From: Aliikangiella marina
GTDB lineage: Bacteria > Pseudomonadota > Gammaproteobacteria > Enterobacterales > Kangiellaceae
Reading direction: 5' to 3'
Assembly: GCF_007004765.1 (NCBI RefSeq)
Contig: NZ_VIKR01000001.1
Span: 186,001 to 250,000, forward strand
Length of the DNA stretch: 64,000 nt
Below are positions 55,309-64,000 of this stretch, one piece after another. The position numbers and the translations under genes are program-made. The notes beneath the pieces are model-generated. The model was not told the DNA's origin and searched no databases. It saw only the letters and a program-made list of their open reading frames with translations. The stretch's first letter is position 1; every line of letters begins with the position of its first letter.

Positions 55309-55578
55309 CTAATGGCCTAAGCCGCGATTAATAAAGTGGGGTGTAGCTCGCTTGACTAGTGTGTATTCACCCAATGATGTTTGAGGGGCTGATGACCTCA
55401 TCATTGAGAGAACAATCATTACAACACTCAGTGCCATAAATACAGGCCCCTTATAGTCAGGCAGCATAAAAACTAGCAACGTTAAGTCAGGCACTGTAGA
55501 AAAAGCCACTAGAACAACAAGCGCGACGAAAAGTGCTGGAAATGATTTATTATTAGGACACTGATAATTGGAATCCAT
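55309..55578 (-). CDS. Small two-TM hypothetical protein
   Basis: An 89-residue protein with two hydrophobic segments (about 12-32 and 40-60) and a polar, basic C-terminus. I chose the ATG at 55578, which has GAGG 7 bp upstream, over upstream starts at 55596 or 55605. No family recognised; function unknown. Confidence 0.6.
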   Translation of the reverse strand: MDSNYQCPNNKSFPALFVALVVLVAFSTVPDLTLLVFMLPDYKGPVFMALSVVMIVLSMMRSSAPQTSLGEYTLVKRATPHFINRGLGH

Positions 55579-55851
55579 CGGAGTACCTCGTTTCATTAAC
55601 TCCATGAAAGCACGGTATAAATATAGGTTATATCTAGGTATTCTGCTGTAAAATTGGACTAGTCGATGAACAAAATAGTGACTTGGTCGGTCATAAGTAT
55701 GAGTGGAATGAGGGTAAACGTTTCAGTTTGCTACCCGTTATTGTTTTAAAAATAATGTTCAGGCTAGATTAAGGTGATTGTTGATAGCCTTATCTGAGTC
55801 GCGTACATTAGCCGTGTTGTCTCTACAAAATATTGATTAATTGGGAAAACG

Positions 55852-56421
55852 ATGAATAAACTAAGTTTAAAAGGCTTTTTGCTAGGAATGACCTTACTAA
55901 TGGTGTCTGGGTGTGTCGTAAAACCGCCAACGACCAGTGACTATGATACGAGTTATGATTTCAGTCAGCTAAAGACTTATGCATGGATCAAAGACAAAAG
56001 TCCTAATAAAGTGGCGACTTTGGACAACAAAAGGCAGGAAAATGCGATAGAAACCATGCTTAATCGTAAAGGGTTCCAGAAAGTCAGTGATACCCAGAAG
56101 GCGGATTTTTTGCTTAAGACACACACCGTCACTGATAAAAAGGTCGATGTTGACCGCTTTGTTAGTACCTGGGGGTACCACCCTTTTTACAACCCATTTT
56201 TTGACCCCTATCCTCGCAATTCAACAACGATCGTGCGTGAACAAAAAATTGGGACCCTAATTTTGGATATTGTTGATCCCAAGCAAAAGCAGGTCATTTG
56301 GCGTGGAACCGTTGCCAAACCGCTAGGTATATACAGAAATCGTACGCCAGAGGAACGTGCAACGATTGCAATGTCCAATGCAGAGCACATGTTGATGACG
56401 TTTCCGCCGCAAGCCAACTAG
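55852..56421 (+). CDS. DUF4136 lipoprotein
   Basis: A 189-residue lipoprotein with lipobox VSGC (Cys21) after a hydrophobic leader. The DUF4136 domain follows: YDFSQLKTYAWIKDK near the start, a characteristic aromatic block, and NAEHMLMTFPP near the end. Members are envelope proteins of unsettled function. It is separate from its neighbours and followed by a terminator. Confidence 0.87.
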   Translation: MNKLSLKGFLLGMTLLMVSGCVVKPPTTSDYDTSYDFSQLKTYAWIKDKSPNKVATLDNKRQENAIETMLNRKGFQKVSDTQKADFLLKTHTVTDKKVDVDRFVSTWGYHPFYNPFFDPYPRNSTTIVREQKIGTLILDIVDPKQKQVIWRGTVAKPLGIYRNRTPEERATIAMSNAEHMLMTFPPQAN

Positions 56422-56456
56422 CGTTCAATTTAAGCTAAACCAATCACAAAATTCTC

Positions 56457-56482
56457 AAAGCCGAACACTGTTCGGCTTTTGG
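56457..56482 (+). terminator. Terminator of DUF4136 gene
   Basis: An 8-bp stem (aagccgaa / ttcggctt) with a 5-nt loop and trailing T. Confidence 0.85.
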
Positions 56483-56573
56483 GTTTAAGACCTGAAATAA
56501 ATTCTTCAAATTATATTCCTAACTTAAATATTTGGTACTAGATGATTGGGAGACCATCGATTAGAATAGCGCC

Positions 56574-57077
56574 ATGAATGAGCTGTCGAGTGATACCCCT
56601 GTCTTAGAGTCGCTAGAATTTGAAAAATCTTTAAATAAAGCGATTGCTTACGCCTGCCGATTACTCGGCGTGAGAGAATACGCTCAAAAGATGATTTTAA
56701 AGAAGCTGACAGACAAGGGATTTGATAACAAAATAGCGTTACAAACGCTTGAGTTTCTCGTTGATAATGGTTGGCAGAGTGACCAGCGGTTTTGTGAGTC
56801 ATTTATTAGAGGCCGGGTGGCTAAAGGGCAAGGCTACCGACGAATCAAATTCGAATTGGCGCAGAAAGGTATTGATGAGCAGTTAAGCCGTAACGGATTT
56901 GAGCAGCTGGAAATCGACTGGCAAGAAGTATGTAACTCGGTTGCGATAAAGAAAATCGCCACCATAAAAGACATAAGAGAATCGAAAGCGCGACTTAAAG
57001 TTGAGCGTTTTTTACAATATCGAGGCTTTTCTAATGATCAAATTCGAACAGCAATCGATAGTCAAAGCAAAATTTAA
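56574..57077 (+). CDS. recX: Regulatory protein RecX
   Basis: RecX binds and inhibits RecA filaments. The 167-residue protein has the typical three-helix repeats: [23 protein letters not shown], then [21 protein letters not shown] and [17 protein letters not shown]. The first 20 residues are an acidic extension. RecA normally precedes recX, but here DUF4136 does, so recA must be elsewhere. alaS follows 29 bp downstream, as in E. coli. Confidence 0.93.
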   Translation: MNELSSDTPVLESLEFEKSLNKAIAYACRLLGVREYAQKMILKKLTDKGFDNKIALQTLEFLVDNGWQSDQRFCESFIRGRVAKGQGYRRIKFELAQKGIDEQLSRNGFEQLEIDWQEVCNSVAIKKIATIKDIRESKARLKVERFLQYRGFSNDQIRTAIDSQSKI

Positions 57078-57106
57078 AAGATATAAACAAATGGGAGATA
57101 CCACAG

Positions 57107-59704
57107 GTGAGCATGTCGAGTAGTGAAATTCGCGAAGCCTTTTTAGCGTTTTTTGAGAAAAATGGCCATCAGCGAGTTGACTCAAGTCCACTGGTGCCGG
57201 GAAATGATCCGACATTGCTGTTTACCAATGCGGGTATGGTCCAGTTTAAGGAGTGTTTTCTCGGAACTGAAAAAAGAAGTTATGTGCGTGCGGCTAGTTC
57301 ACAGCGTTGCGTGCGTGCCGGTGGTAAGCACAACGATCTTGAAAATGTTGGCTATACAGCTCGTCATCATACTTTCTTCGAAATGTTGGGTAATTTCAGT
57401 TTTGGTGATTATTTTAAAAGAGAAGCCATCCGGTTTGCCTGGGATTTCTTAACCAAAGAACTCGGCTTACCAGAAGATAAGCTTTGGGTAACGGTCCACA
57501 AAGACGATAAAGAATCTGAGGAAATCTGGTTTAATGAGATGGGGATTGACCAGACACGTTTCTCCCGACTCGGCGATAAAGACAATTTTTGGTCGATGGG
57601 CGATACCGGCCCTTGTGGTCCCTGCAGTGAAATATTTTATGACCATGGCGAAAGTGTCGCGGGCGGACCTCCCGGAAGCCCAGATGAGGACGGTGACCGT
57701 TACATTGAAATTTGGAATTTGGTATTTATGCAGTTCAACCGAAGCAAAGAGGGTGAAATGACACCATTACCTAAGCCTTCGGTGGACACAGGGATGGGGT
57801 TAGAGCGGATTGCGGCAGTGATGCAGCATGTTCATAGCAATTATGAAATTGACTTATTTGCTAACTTAATCCGGTTTATTGCTAATGTTTTAGGCGTTAA
57901 AGACCATTCCAATCAGTCGTTGCGAGTGATCGCTGATCATATTCGGTCTTGTAGTTTTCTGATTCTTGATGGGGTGTTACCAGGGAACGAGGGAAGAAGT
58001 TACGTACTACGTAGAATTATTCGACGTGCCATCCGTCATGGAAATAAGCTCGGGGCAACAACAGATTTCTTTTACAAATTAGTTGAGGGACTCGTCAGGG
58101 AAATGGGTGAAGCCTATCCCGATTTAAAGAAACGACAAACTTACATTGAAGACGCATTGCAAAAAGAAGAGCAACAATTTGCGCGCACTTTGGAACAAGG
58201 AATGAAAATATTGGAGCAAGATATTGCTCAGCTATCTGGCACTGAAATTGGTGGCGAAACGCTCTTTAAACTTTACGATACTTATGGTTTTCCGCTCGAC
58301 TTAACTGCGGATATTGCCAGAGAAAGAAATTTAACCATCGATGAAGATGGGTTTAATCAACATATGCAAGTGCAAAAGGAAAAATCCAAGCAGGCGAACC
58401 AATTTGGCACGGATTATAACGATTCAGTTGAACTTGACATCGATACTGAGTTTTTAGGGTATGGGCAAGCGGAAGCTCAAGGGATTGTTAAAGAAATCAT
58501 TGTTGATGGCGGCATCGTTGATGCGGTAACCGCTGGTGCTGAAGCATCGATTATTTTAGATAAAACCCCGTTTTATGCAGAGTCCGGCGGTCAAGTTGGC
58601 GACAAAGGTCGTCTGCTCGCTGACGGTGTTGAGTTTGAAGTTAAAGATACCGTTAAGCTCAATGATGCATTTGCTCACAGAGGCCTGGTTGCGCAAGGCA
58701 CCATTAAAAAAGGCGACAGCCTACGAGCGTTAATCAATCAGAGTGAGCGAAATGAAACCGCATTAAATCATTCTGCAACCCATTTAATGCACGCTGCGCT
58801 ACGACAGATTCTCGGCGAACATGTCGAACAAAAAGGTTCTTTAGTTGACAGTGAAAGGCTGCGCTTTGACTTTTCTCACCCGGTTGCGGTGACCGAAGAG
58901 GAAATCTTTAAAATCGAGCAGTTAGTGAATCAGCAAATTCGTGCAAATCACCCCGTAGAAACTATCGAAACCTCGATTGAAGAGGCGAAAAAAGCGGGCG
59001 CGATGATGCTATTTGGTGAAAAGTACGGTGAAACTGTGCGTGTATTAAAAATGTCTGAGTTTTCGGTTGAGTTGTGTGGTGGCACACACGTAAACCGAAC
59101 AGGTGATATTGGTGCATTCAAGATTGTCAGTGAGCAAGGTATCGCTTCTGGCGTGCGTCGAATCGAAGCCATAACCGGCGATAGTGCGATCGAATATACT
59201 CAGAAACAAGGTTGGTTAATTAATCAACTTGCCTCGTCGCTGAAAACGGATCGGATGTCGCTTGGGGAGAAAGTTGAGCAATTGATTTTAAAGTCTAAGC
59301 AGCAAGACAGAGAGATTGATAAGCTCAAAGATAAACTGTCCTCCTCGCAGGGCGGCGACTTGATGAGTCAGATGCGGCAAGTCAAAGGCGTTAACTTGCT
59401 TGCGGTTAAGCTGGAGGGAATTGATGCGAAACAGCTCAGAACGATGAGCGATCAACTCAAAGACAAGATGGGAAGTGGCATATTGGTATTAGCGAATGTG
59501 GCTGGCGACAAAGTCAATTTGATTACCGGTGTGACCAAAGATCTGACCGGACAGTTTCATGCGGGTAATTTAATGAAGGAACTTGCAAGTCAACTCGATG
59601 GTCGCGGTGGCGGTCGTCCAGATATGGCGCAAGGGGGCGGAAACAACGTTGCCGCAGTTGACAGTGCGTTGACTTGGGTGTCCGAATGGGTTGAAAATCA
59701 ATAA
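57107..59704 (+). CDS. alaS: Alanyl-tRNA synthetase
   Basis: The 865-residue enzyme charges tRNA-Ala and edits mischarged Ser/Gly. The aminoacylation domain begins [25 protein letters not shown]; the editing domain keeps [11 protein letters not shown] and CGGTH; a C-terminal Gly-rich oligomerisation part follows ([15 protein letters not shown]). Start: GTG at 57107 has GGGAGA 8 bp upstream; ATG at 57113 is the alternative and would remove two residues. Order recX-alaS-csrA-tRNA is as in E. coli. Confidence 0.97.
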   Translation: MSMSSSEIREAFLAFFEKNGHQRVDSSPLVPGNDPTLLFTNAGMVQFKECFLGTEKRSYVRAASSQRCVRAGGKHNDLENVGYTARHHTFFEMLGNFSFGDYFKREAIRFAWDFLTKELGLPEDKLWVTVHKDDKESEEIWFNEMGIDQTRFSRLGDKDNFWSMGDTGPCGPCSEIFYDHGESVAGGPPGSPDEDGDRYIEIWNLVFMQFNRSKEGEMTPLPKPSVDTGMGLERIAAVMQHVHSNYEIDLFANLIRFIANVLGVKDHSNQSLRVIADHIRSCSFLILDGVLPGNEGRSYVLRRIIRRAIRHGNKLGATTDFFYKLVEGLVREMGEAYPDLKKRQTYIEDALQKEEQQFARTLEQGMKILEQDIAQLSGTEIGGETLFKLYDTYGFPLDLTADIARERNLTIDEDGFNQHMQVQKEKSKQANQFGTDYNDSVELDIDTEFLGYGQAEAQGIVKEIIVDGGIVDAVTAGAEASIILDKTPFYAESGGQVGDKGRLLADGVEFEVKDTVKLNDAFAHRGLVAQGTIKKGDSLRALINQSERNETALNHSATHLMHAALRQILGEHVEQKGSLVDSERLRFDFSHPVAVTEEEIFKIEQLVNQQIRANHPVETIETSIEEAKKAGAMMLFGEKYGETVRVLKMSEFSVELCGGTHVNRTGDIGAFKIVSEQGIASGVRRIEAITGDSAIEYTQKQGWLINQLASSLKTDRMSLGEKVEQLILKSKQQDREIDKLKDKLSSSQGGDLMSQMRQVKGVNLLAVKLEGIDAKQLRTMSDQLKDKMGSGILVLANVAGDKVNLITGVTKDLTGQFHAGNLMKELASQLDGRGGGRPDMAQGGGNNVAAVDSALTWVSEWVENQ

Positions 59705-59794
59705 ATCGCCTCAAACTACTCTTAAAGTGAAAGCTGAGGTTTTATTGCTACGCAACGCTATGCTTTTGATTACTAGATAAAAATAATTATTAAA

Positions 59795-59823
59795 GTGACT
59801 ATGAAATAGTCTATTGTTATAAT
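59795..59823 (+). promoter_or_regulatory. Putative promoter of csrA
   Basis: A perfect TATAAT (59818-59823) with GTGACT at 17-bp spacing lies about 78 bp upstream of the csrA start codon. Confidence 0.5.
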
Positions 59824-59900
59824 TGCGCACCGTTTTATAGGGAGCTGTTAGTTTTCCGGACGCGTATATTGCTACAAGCCAAAAATTGAGGAGATTGGCA

Positions 59901-60086
59901 ATGTTAATTTTAACTCGTCGTGTGGGCGAAACATTAATGATTGGTGATGAAGTTACGGTAACGGTACTGGGCGTTAAAGGTAACCAGGTTCGTATCGGCG
60001 TAAATGCACCCAAAGAAGTTTCTGTTCACCGTGAAGAGATCTACATGCGTATTCAACGCGAGAAAGAAATGGGTTCAGAGGGCTAG
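59901..60086 (+). CDS. csrA: Carbon storage regulator CsrA
   Basis: CsrA is a small dimeric RNA-binding protein that blocks translation or changes stability of mRNAs at GGA motifs. The 61 residues are almost canonical: [18 protein letters not shown], then [30 protein letters not shown]. Both RNA-binding edges (Leu4/Arg6 and Arg44 region) are intact. Start at ATG 59901 with GAGGAG 7 bp upstream; the longer frame back to 59886 is not supported. Its likely antagonist, a CsrB-like RNA, is 12 kb upstream. Two tRNA genes follow, as in E. coli. Confidence 0.97.
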   Translation: MLILTRRVGETLMIGDEVTVTVLGVKGNQVRIGVNAPKEVSVHREEIYMRIQREKEMGSEG

Positions 60087-60207
60087 ATTTAGCCTTTTCC
60101 CAACCTTCAAAAGAGAATCAAATTTTTTGCAAGAAATTGATTGCAATTTATGGTTAATCAGGTAGTATTCTCCCCCGCAAAAAACAGCTAGTAATTAGTG
60201 AATATTT

Positions 60208-60299
60208 GGAGAGGTGGCCGAGCGGCTGAAGGCGCTCCCCTGCTAAGGGAGTATGGGTTTTATCGCCCATCGAGGGTTCGAATCCCTCTCTCTCCGCCA
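60208..60299 (+). tRNA. tRNA-Ser (GCU anticodon)
   Basis: A class II tRNA with long variable arm, 92 nt including encoded CCA. The acceptor stem is GGAGAGG paired with TCTCTCC, with a G discriminator. The anticodon is GCT in loop CTGCTAA. It follows csrA, the place of serV in E. coli. Confidence 0.97.
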
Positions 60300-60303
60300 T
60301 TAA
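60281..60303 (+). repeat. 23-bp tRNA-Ser 3'-end repeat, copy 1
   Basis: The last 19 bases of tRNA-Ser plus 4 following bases (60281-60303) recur perfectly at 60467-60489, offset by 186 bp. Confidence 0.9.
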
Positions 60304-60359
60304 CTGCTGGACTTTTATTAATGACGATCTTGACCTTCTTTCATGTTGAATGAGTCTGT

Positions 60360-60463
60360 GTCGAGAGGGATAAGAACCCAATAAAGAGGGTTCGACAAAA
60401 CTGCTAGTCAGTTTTGAACGCCGGAGCAACGCGACGGCGGCCCGAAGGGTAAGGCGGTAGCCG
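60360..60463 (+). other. Structured spacer between tRNA genes
   Basis: Four short hairpins can be drawn in this stretch: gtcga/tcgac enclosing aaccc/gggtt, AAAACTG/CAGTTTT (60397-60415), CGCCG/CGGCG (60419-60439) and CCC-gaa-GGG (60441-60449). It resembles the leftover spacer RNA of a tRNA transcript, such as the E. coli rtT type. Confidence 0.5.
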
Positions 60464-60466
60464 AAT

Positions 60467-60489
60467 AATCCCTCTCTCTCCGCCATTAA
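60467..60489 (+). repeat. 23-bp tRNA-Ser 3'-end repeat, copy 2
   Basis: A perfect duplicate of 60281-60303 without the rest of the tRNA. See the matching entry and the finding on rtT-like repeats. Confidence 0.9.
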
Positions 60490-60608
60490 TTGAAGCTAAG
60501 TAAGAGTCAGGTAAAAAAAGTGAAATAATTTCACTTTGGTCGTTGACAAGACTCATGTCCGCAACGATAATACCGCTCCCTCAACGCAGGGCGTTGAGAA
60601 CACATAAC

Positions 60609-60685
60609 GCGCATGTAGCTCAGCTGGATAGAGTACCTGGCTACGAACCAGGCGGTCGGAGGTTCGACTCCTTCCATGCGCGCCA
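60609..60685 (+). tRNA. tRNA-Arg (ACG anticodon)
   Basis: A 77-nt tRNA with encoded CCA. Acceptor GCGCATG pairs with CATGCGC; the anticodon is ACG (read as ICG) in loop CTACGAA. It corresponds to argV in E. coli. Confidence 0.97.
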
Positions 60686-60693
60686 TATCTAAG

Positions 60694-60716
60694 AACCGGG
60701 CTTGTCCCGGTTTTTT
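60694..60716 (+). terminator. Terminator of the tRNA transcript
   Basis: A 7-bp stem (aaccggg / cccggtt) with a 5-nt loop is followed by six T. Confidence 0.9.
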
Positions 60717-60827
60717 GCTTTTTAGCTTTATCAATTCTCATATTTTACATTTTTTCTATTTATTCATTGCACATTCAGTTAATTCGCAGAATAATCAATA
60801 ACATAGAACCTAAACTTCGGCACTAAA

Positions 60828-61457
60828 ATGAAATCTTTTTATTACTTTTGCATAACTGTCTCGCTCGCACTGCTATTGGTTACGTTGAGTGGTTGTGCAA
60901 CTCTCAGCAAATCAGAATGCTTAACCGCAGACTGGCAGATAATCGGCCTTGAAGACGGCGCAAACGGTCGTCCAACTTCCTATATTGGTAATCATCGCAG
61001 TGCGTGTGCAGATTACGGTGTTAAGCCTGACTTAAATGCTTATCTTGCGGGACATAAAAATGGTGTTCGGCAGTATTGCAGTTATCAAACTGGTTACAAT
61101 CTAGGAGAGCGGGGCAGTAGCTATAATAAGGTATGTCCAAAGGCCCAATATAGCCAATTTGCGGCAGGGTATGAACGCGGTAGAACAGCTTTCCAATTGA
61201 AATCTGAAGCAAGGGAACTGAAAAACAGTTTTGACAGTTTGCTTAACCGCTTAGCAGATATCGAAGCGCTAATCGATAGTAATGAAGCGCTGATAATTGC
61301 GGATACAACTCCACCAGAGCGCCGAAAACTATTGCTTGATGAGGTTAAGGATCTCAATAGTGAAGCTGCGGAGATAAAGTTGGAGCTGCCTGGATTGGAA
61401 GAAGCTTTATATCAAGCGGAACTCAGATATGAGCGATATATCAGCCGACAAAAATAA
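60828..61457 (+). CDS. DUF2799 lipoprotein
   Basis: A 209-residue envelope lipoprotein with lipobox LSGC (Cys23). The DUF2799 domain covers about 30-120: SECLTADWQIIGLEDGANGR, YGVKPDLNAYLAGHKNGVRQYC and GERGSSYNKVCP, with three conserved Cys. A C-terminal alpha-helical coiled coil (about 125-205) follows. Function unknown. Its end overlaps the next gene by 29 bp. Confidence 0.9.
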   Translation: MKSFYYFCITVSLALLLVTLSGCATLSKSECLTADWQIIGLEDGANGRPTSYIGNHRSACADYGVKPDLNAYLAGHKNGVRQYCSYQTGYNLGERGSSYNKVCPKAQYSQFAAGYERGRTAFQLKSEARELKNSFDSLLNRLADIEALIDSNEALIIADTTPPERRKLLLDEVKDLNSEAAEIKLELPGLEEALYQAELRYERYISRQK

Positions 61458-61680
61458 CCAATGTCAGATTGTTTTTGATTTGAGTATATCCCCGATTGAA
61501 TACCAACAATACTATCGGGGCGAGATCAAATGGGTCATAACAAATAGCTTGGATGGCAGAAAAGTTCAGTTTCCCGCGAACCTCTTGACGCAACACGTGA
61601 CCCATGAAGGAATTCATGGAAGATTTGTTTTACATTATCTGGCCAGTGGAAAGGCGTTAAAACTCGATAAACTCGGCTGA
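61429..61680 (+). CDS. DUF2835 family protein
   Basis: A small 83-residue protein with the DUF2835 pattern: FDLSISPIEYQQYYRGEIKWV, then RKVQFPANLL and THEGIHGRFVLHYL. The family has no known function. It overlaps the DUF2799 gene by 29 bp, in a different frame. Confidence 0.88.
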   Translation: MSDISADKNNQCQIVFDLSISPIEYQQYYRGEIKWVITNSLDGRKVQFPANLLTQHVTHEGIHGRFVLHYLASGKALKLDKLG

Positions 61681-61920
61681 ATTGTTGCGCTGCGACAAAT
61701 GCGCTGATACATAACTTACTGATTTATAAAGAATTAAAAAACTTCAAAAAAGATCTTTAAACTGGTCGGATGATTTTTCATAATAGGTTTTTACTAGGCT
61801 AGTACCGATTACCCGAAACAGCGAATTTTTAGCCGAAGGTCTACTTGTTGAAAAAACGCTGTATACTAGCTGAAACGATAACAATTCACATAATCCGCTC
61901 TTCGACGGGAAGGTAATAAA

Positions 61921-63780
61921 ATGATAAGAAAAGGGCTAGACATAATGTATAAACCAAAGCTCGCCGGTGTGGCACTAGCGGTGGCCGTGGCATTATCTGC
62001 TGCGCAACCTGCACAAGCTGTCGACATCAATACAGACAACTGGAGTGGTAGTTGGGACACTACAATATCATTCGGCGCCACTTGGCGTGTAGAAGACCGC
62101 GATGAAAGTCGTATTGGTCATTCCAATCTAGCTGGGTTAGGACCAGGCGGATTGGCAGCAATCCCTGGCTCAAACACGGTTTTGACCGGTGGATGGTCAA
62201 ACAACGGTGATGCCGGAAACCTCAACTTTGATCAAGGCGAAATGGTTTCTCGCGCGATTAAATATACCACTGAGCTTGGCTTAGAGCATACCAGCGGTTT
62301 CGGTTTCTTTATCCGAAGCACTGGTTTTTATGATTTTGAATTGCATGACAGACCAAGCCAACGAGTCAAGCCGATCACAGAAGCTGCGCTTGATGAGCAA
62401 GGTCAACAAAATGAATTACTCGATGCATATGTCTATTTTGATGTCCCTGTCGGCGATTCTTCACTGCAAGCTCGTCTCGGTTCACAAGTCATTAGCTGGG
62501 GTGAAAGTACTTTAATCCAGCACGGTTTATCTGAAATCAATGCGGTTGACGTGACCAAATTGAGAATCCCTGGCTCCGAAATTAAGGAAGCGCTTATCCC
62601 AGTGAACACTGTGTGGGCTTCAGTCGATTTAACCGACACGATTAGTTTAGAAGCTTTCGCGCAAACCGAGTGGGAGCATTTCAGAACCGACGAGCCTGGC
62701 ACTTATTTCGCGAGTACTGATTTTGCGGGTGAAACAGGAACTGATATTCATTTAGGTTTTGGTCAATTTGGTGAAGGTACGCCTGGTACAGTTGCACGAC
62801 GTCTCGCTGACAGAGATGCAAAAGATGATGGCCAGTTTGGTATTAAGCTTGGTTGGTTAGCTGAGGACTGGAACTATACTGAGTTTGGTTTTTACTATGT
62901 TAACTACCACAATAAGCGTCCTGTTATTAGTACGCTTGCTCACAATGGTGTTGAAGTTCAAGGCTATTTCGAATACTTAGAAGATATCGAAATGTACGCA
63001 TTGAGTTTTAATACTTCTTCAGATCTCGGTTTCTCATTGGCGGGCGAAGTCACTTACCGTATCGATGAGCCTTTACAGATCGATGATGTTGAATTGTTAT
63101 TCGCTGCATTGGAACCTGTTGGCAGTATTCCAAGCGGAACTTCACAAATTCCAGCGGGTGCTGGTTTAGGGGATGAAATCTCTGGTTACCGTTTATTCGA
63201 CACAACTCAGGCTCAGCTGACTATGACTGCTTTTGCTGGCCCAACCTGGGGCGCCGACCAGCTGGTTATTTTAGCTGAAGTTGGTGCTAACTGGATTACA
63301 GATTTACCTTCTGAAGACGAATTGCGATTTGAAGCACCTGGTACTTCACGAAGTGGTAATCCTGATCGTCAAACAACGCTACCAGACGGCACTGTTGTTG
63401 AAGGTTCTGGGTTTATCGTTCCTGGTTCTCCTTGTTCGGTCGGCGGTGCGCCAGTTGCATGTGAAGGGGTAACACCAAACGATTTTGCAAGCGATTTCTC
63501 TTGGGGATATCGTCTTGTTGCAAGATTTGATTACTCAGATGTTTTTGCCGGTTGGAACATGTCTCCTCGTATCGTTTTCTCTCATGACGTAGACGGCACA
63601 ACTCCTGCGCCAATTGGTAACTTCGTTGAGGGACGAAAAGCGGTGACATTAGGTGTTAGTATGGACTTACAATCGCGCTGGAAAGCTGACATTGGTTATT
63701 CTGCTTTCTCAGGTGCAGGTAAAGCTAACGCATTGGGCGATAAAGATTTTATAGCTGCAAATGTCAGCTTCTCATTCTAA
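61921..63780 (+). CDS. DUF1302 outer-membrane beta-barrel protein
   Basis: A 619-residue exported protein with a signal peptide ending AQPAQA and, after it, a predicted beta-barrel with alternating hydrophobic strands and a terminal Phe (NVSFSF), the signal for BAM assembly. It belongs to the DUF1302 family, commonly followed by a DUF1329 lipoprotein gene. The pair is thought to move hydrophobic compounds or lipids across the envelope; the substrate is not known here. Start ATG 61921 is backed by GGAAGG; ATG 61945 is an alternative. Confidence 0.87.
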   Translation: MIRKGLDIMYKPKLAGVALAVAVALSAAQPAQAVDINTDNWSGSWDTTISFGATWRVEDRDESRIGHSNLAGLGPGGLAAIPGSNTVLTGGWSNNGDAGNLNFDQGEMVSRAIKYTTELGLEHTSGFGFFIRSTGFYDFELHDRPSQRVKPITEAALDEQGQQNELLDAYVYFDVPVGDSSLQARLGSQVISWGESTLIQHGLSEINAVDVTKLRIPGSEIKEALIPVNTVWASVDLTDTISLEAFAQTEWEHFRTDEPGTYFASTDFAGETGTDIHLGFGQFGEGTPGTVARRLADRDAKDDGQFGIKLGWLAEDWNYTEFGFYYVNYHNKRPVISTLAHNGVEVQGYFEYLEDIEMYALSFNTSSDLGFSLAGEVTYRIDEPLQIDDVELLFAALEPVGSIPSGTSQIPAGAGLGDEISGYRLFDTTQAQLTMTAFAGPTWGADQLVILAEVGANWITDLPSEDELRFEAPGTSRSGNPDRQTTLPDGTVVEGSGFIVPGSPCSVGGAPVACEGVTPNDFASDFSWGYRLVARFDYSDVFAGWNMSPRIVFSHDVDGTTPAPIGNFVEGRKAVTLGVSMDLQSRWKADIGYSAFSGAGKANALGDKDFIAANVSFSF

Positions 63781-63797
63781 AGTAGGGCGAACAAACA

Positions 63798-64000
63798 ATG
63801 AGTATTAAAAACAAACTAACAATGACTTTAATTGCTGGTGCGGTCAGTTTTGGTCTCGCATCTACAGGAGCAATTGCAAAAGTATCTCCAGAAGAAGCGA
63901 ATAAATTAGGCACTTCGCTTACCCCAATCGGTGCAGAAAAAGCCGGTAATGCTGATGGAACCATCCCTGAGTGGACTGGCGGAATAACGTCTGCGCCAGC
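63798..64000 (+). CDS. DUF1329 protein, N-terminal part
   Basis: The gene continues past the window. The visible 67 residues begin with a signal sequence (ending AIA) and the DUF1329 start LGTSLTPIGAEKAGNADGTIPEW, followed by TGG. It is the partner of the DUF1302 protein 17 bp upstream. The family is a periplasmic or outer-membrane lipid-transport-like protein. Confidence 0.9.
   Translation, partial: MSIKNKLTMTLIAGAVSFGLASTGAIAKVSPEEANKLGTSLTPIGAEKAGNADGTIPEWTGGITSAP

Noticed and set aside
60154-60486. Reverse ORF of 110 codons across tRNA-Ser
   Set aside because: It is antisense to the tRNA and its spacer; peptides beginning AEREGFEPS are a well-known false annotation from tRNA-Ser antisense strands.
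60281-60489. Integrative-element attachment sites at the tRNA-Ser 3' end
   Set aside because: The two copies are only 186 bp apart, with no integrase or cargo. A tRNA-linked repeat like rtT fits better.
60531-60741. Reverse ORFs of 62-67 codons across tRNA-Arg
   Set aside because: Antisense to tRNA-Arg; the GRSRTSDRLVRSQVLYP-type peptide is a typical false call.
1-64000. CRISPR arrays, insertion sequences, prophage
   Set aside because: No regularly spaced repeats with unique spacers, transposase or phage structural genes were seen.

Overview
The window looks like a chromosomal segment of a low-to-moderate GC gammaproteobacterium, probably a marine one near the Kangiellaceae/Alteromonadales/Oceanospirillales. 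This is inferred from the gene content: PrmB, EpmC, FabR, SixA, YadGH, a FabR-type operator, a Gac/Csr system, and the order recX-alaS-csrA-tRNA-Ser-tRNA-Arg, which matches enterobacterial gene order. I see no phage, transposon, integrase or CRISPR array. Most of the window is core genome with some accessory signalling and membrane genes.

Layout. 1-4.1 kb: the 3' end of a membrane pyrophosphatase, an Hpt/degenerate HD-GYP protein, a TonB-like protein and a PPi-dependent phosphofructokinase (two pyrophosphate enzymes close together). 4.4-10 kb: a FabH-like condensing enzyme, mpl, ubiX, a YadGH-type ABC exporter and an RluA-family synthase. 10-19.6 kb: a CheY-like regulator, a GGDEF cyclase, a three-domain methyltransferase, an M28 peptidase, an HD-GYP phosphodiesterase, and LOG, RDD, SDR and solute-binding proteins. 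19.6-26 kb: pheA, then trpS-scpA-scpB-rluB-lipoprotein. 26-30.4 kb: a tandem PTPS-fold protein, a PfkB kinase, sixA, plsC and prmB. 30.4-42.9 kb is accessory: an acyltransferase, an ABC-2 exporter with a YtrA-type GntR regulator and nested palindromic operator, a DUF2235 hydrolase fused to a PilZ domain, an EamA exporter with a MocR regulator, a CPBP protease, a class-C serine hydrolase and an alcohol dehydrogenase. 43-47.3 kb: a desaturase/fabR divergent pair with operator, epmC and an ATP-NAD kinase-like gene. 47.3-47.8 kb holds a CsrB-like sRNA. 48-54 kb: an AddB/AddA-like recombination pair. 54-64 kb: small envelope genes, recX, alaS, csrA, two tRNAs, lipoprotein genes and the start of a DUF1302/DUF1329 pair.

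How it works together. The strongest regulatory theme is Csr. An unannotated RNA at about 47528-47802 carries 19 GGA motifs, several in hairpin loops. It ends in an intrinsic terminator and lies about 180 bp downstream of a GacA/UvrY-type box. Its expected target, csrA, is 12 kb away in the same window. A second theme is c-di-GMP: a GGDEF cyclase, an HD-GYP phosphodiesterase, a degenerate HD-GYP/Hpt protein and a predicted PilZ-controlled hydrolase. A third is membrane lipid control: FabR, a fatty-acid desaturase, PlsC and a FabH-like enzyme.
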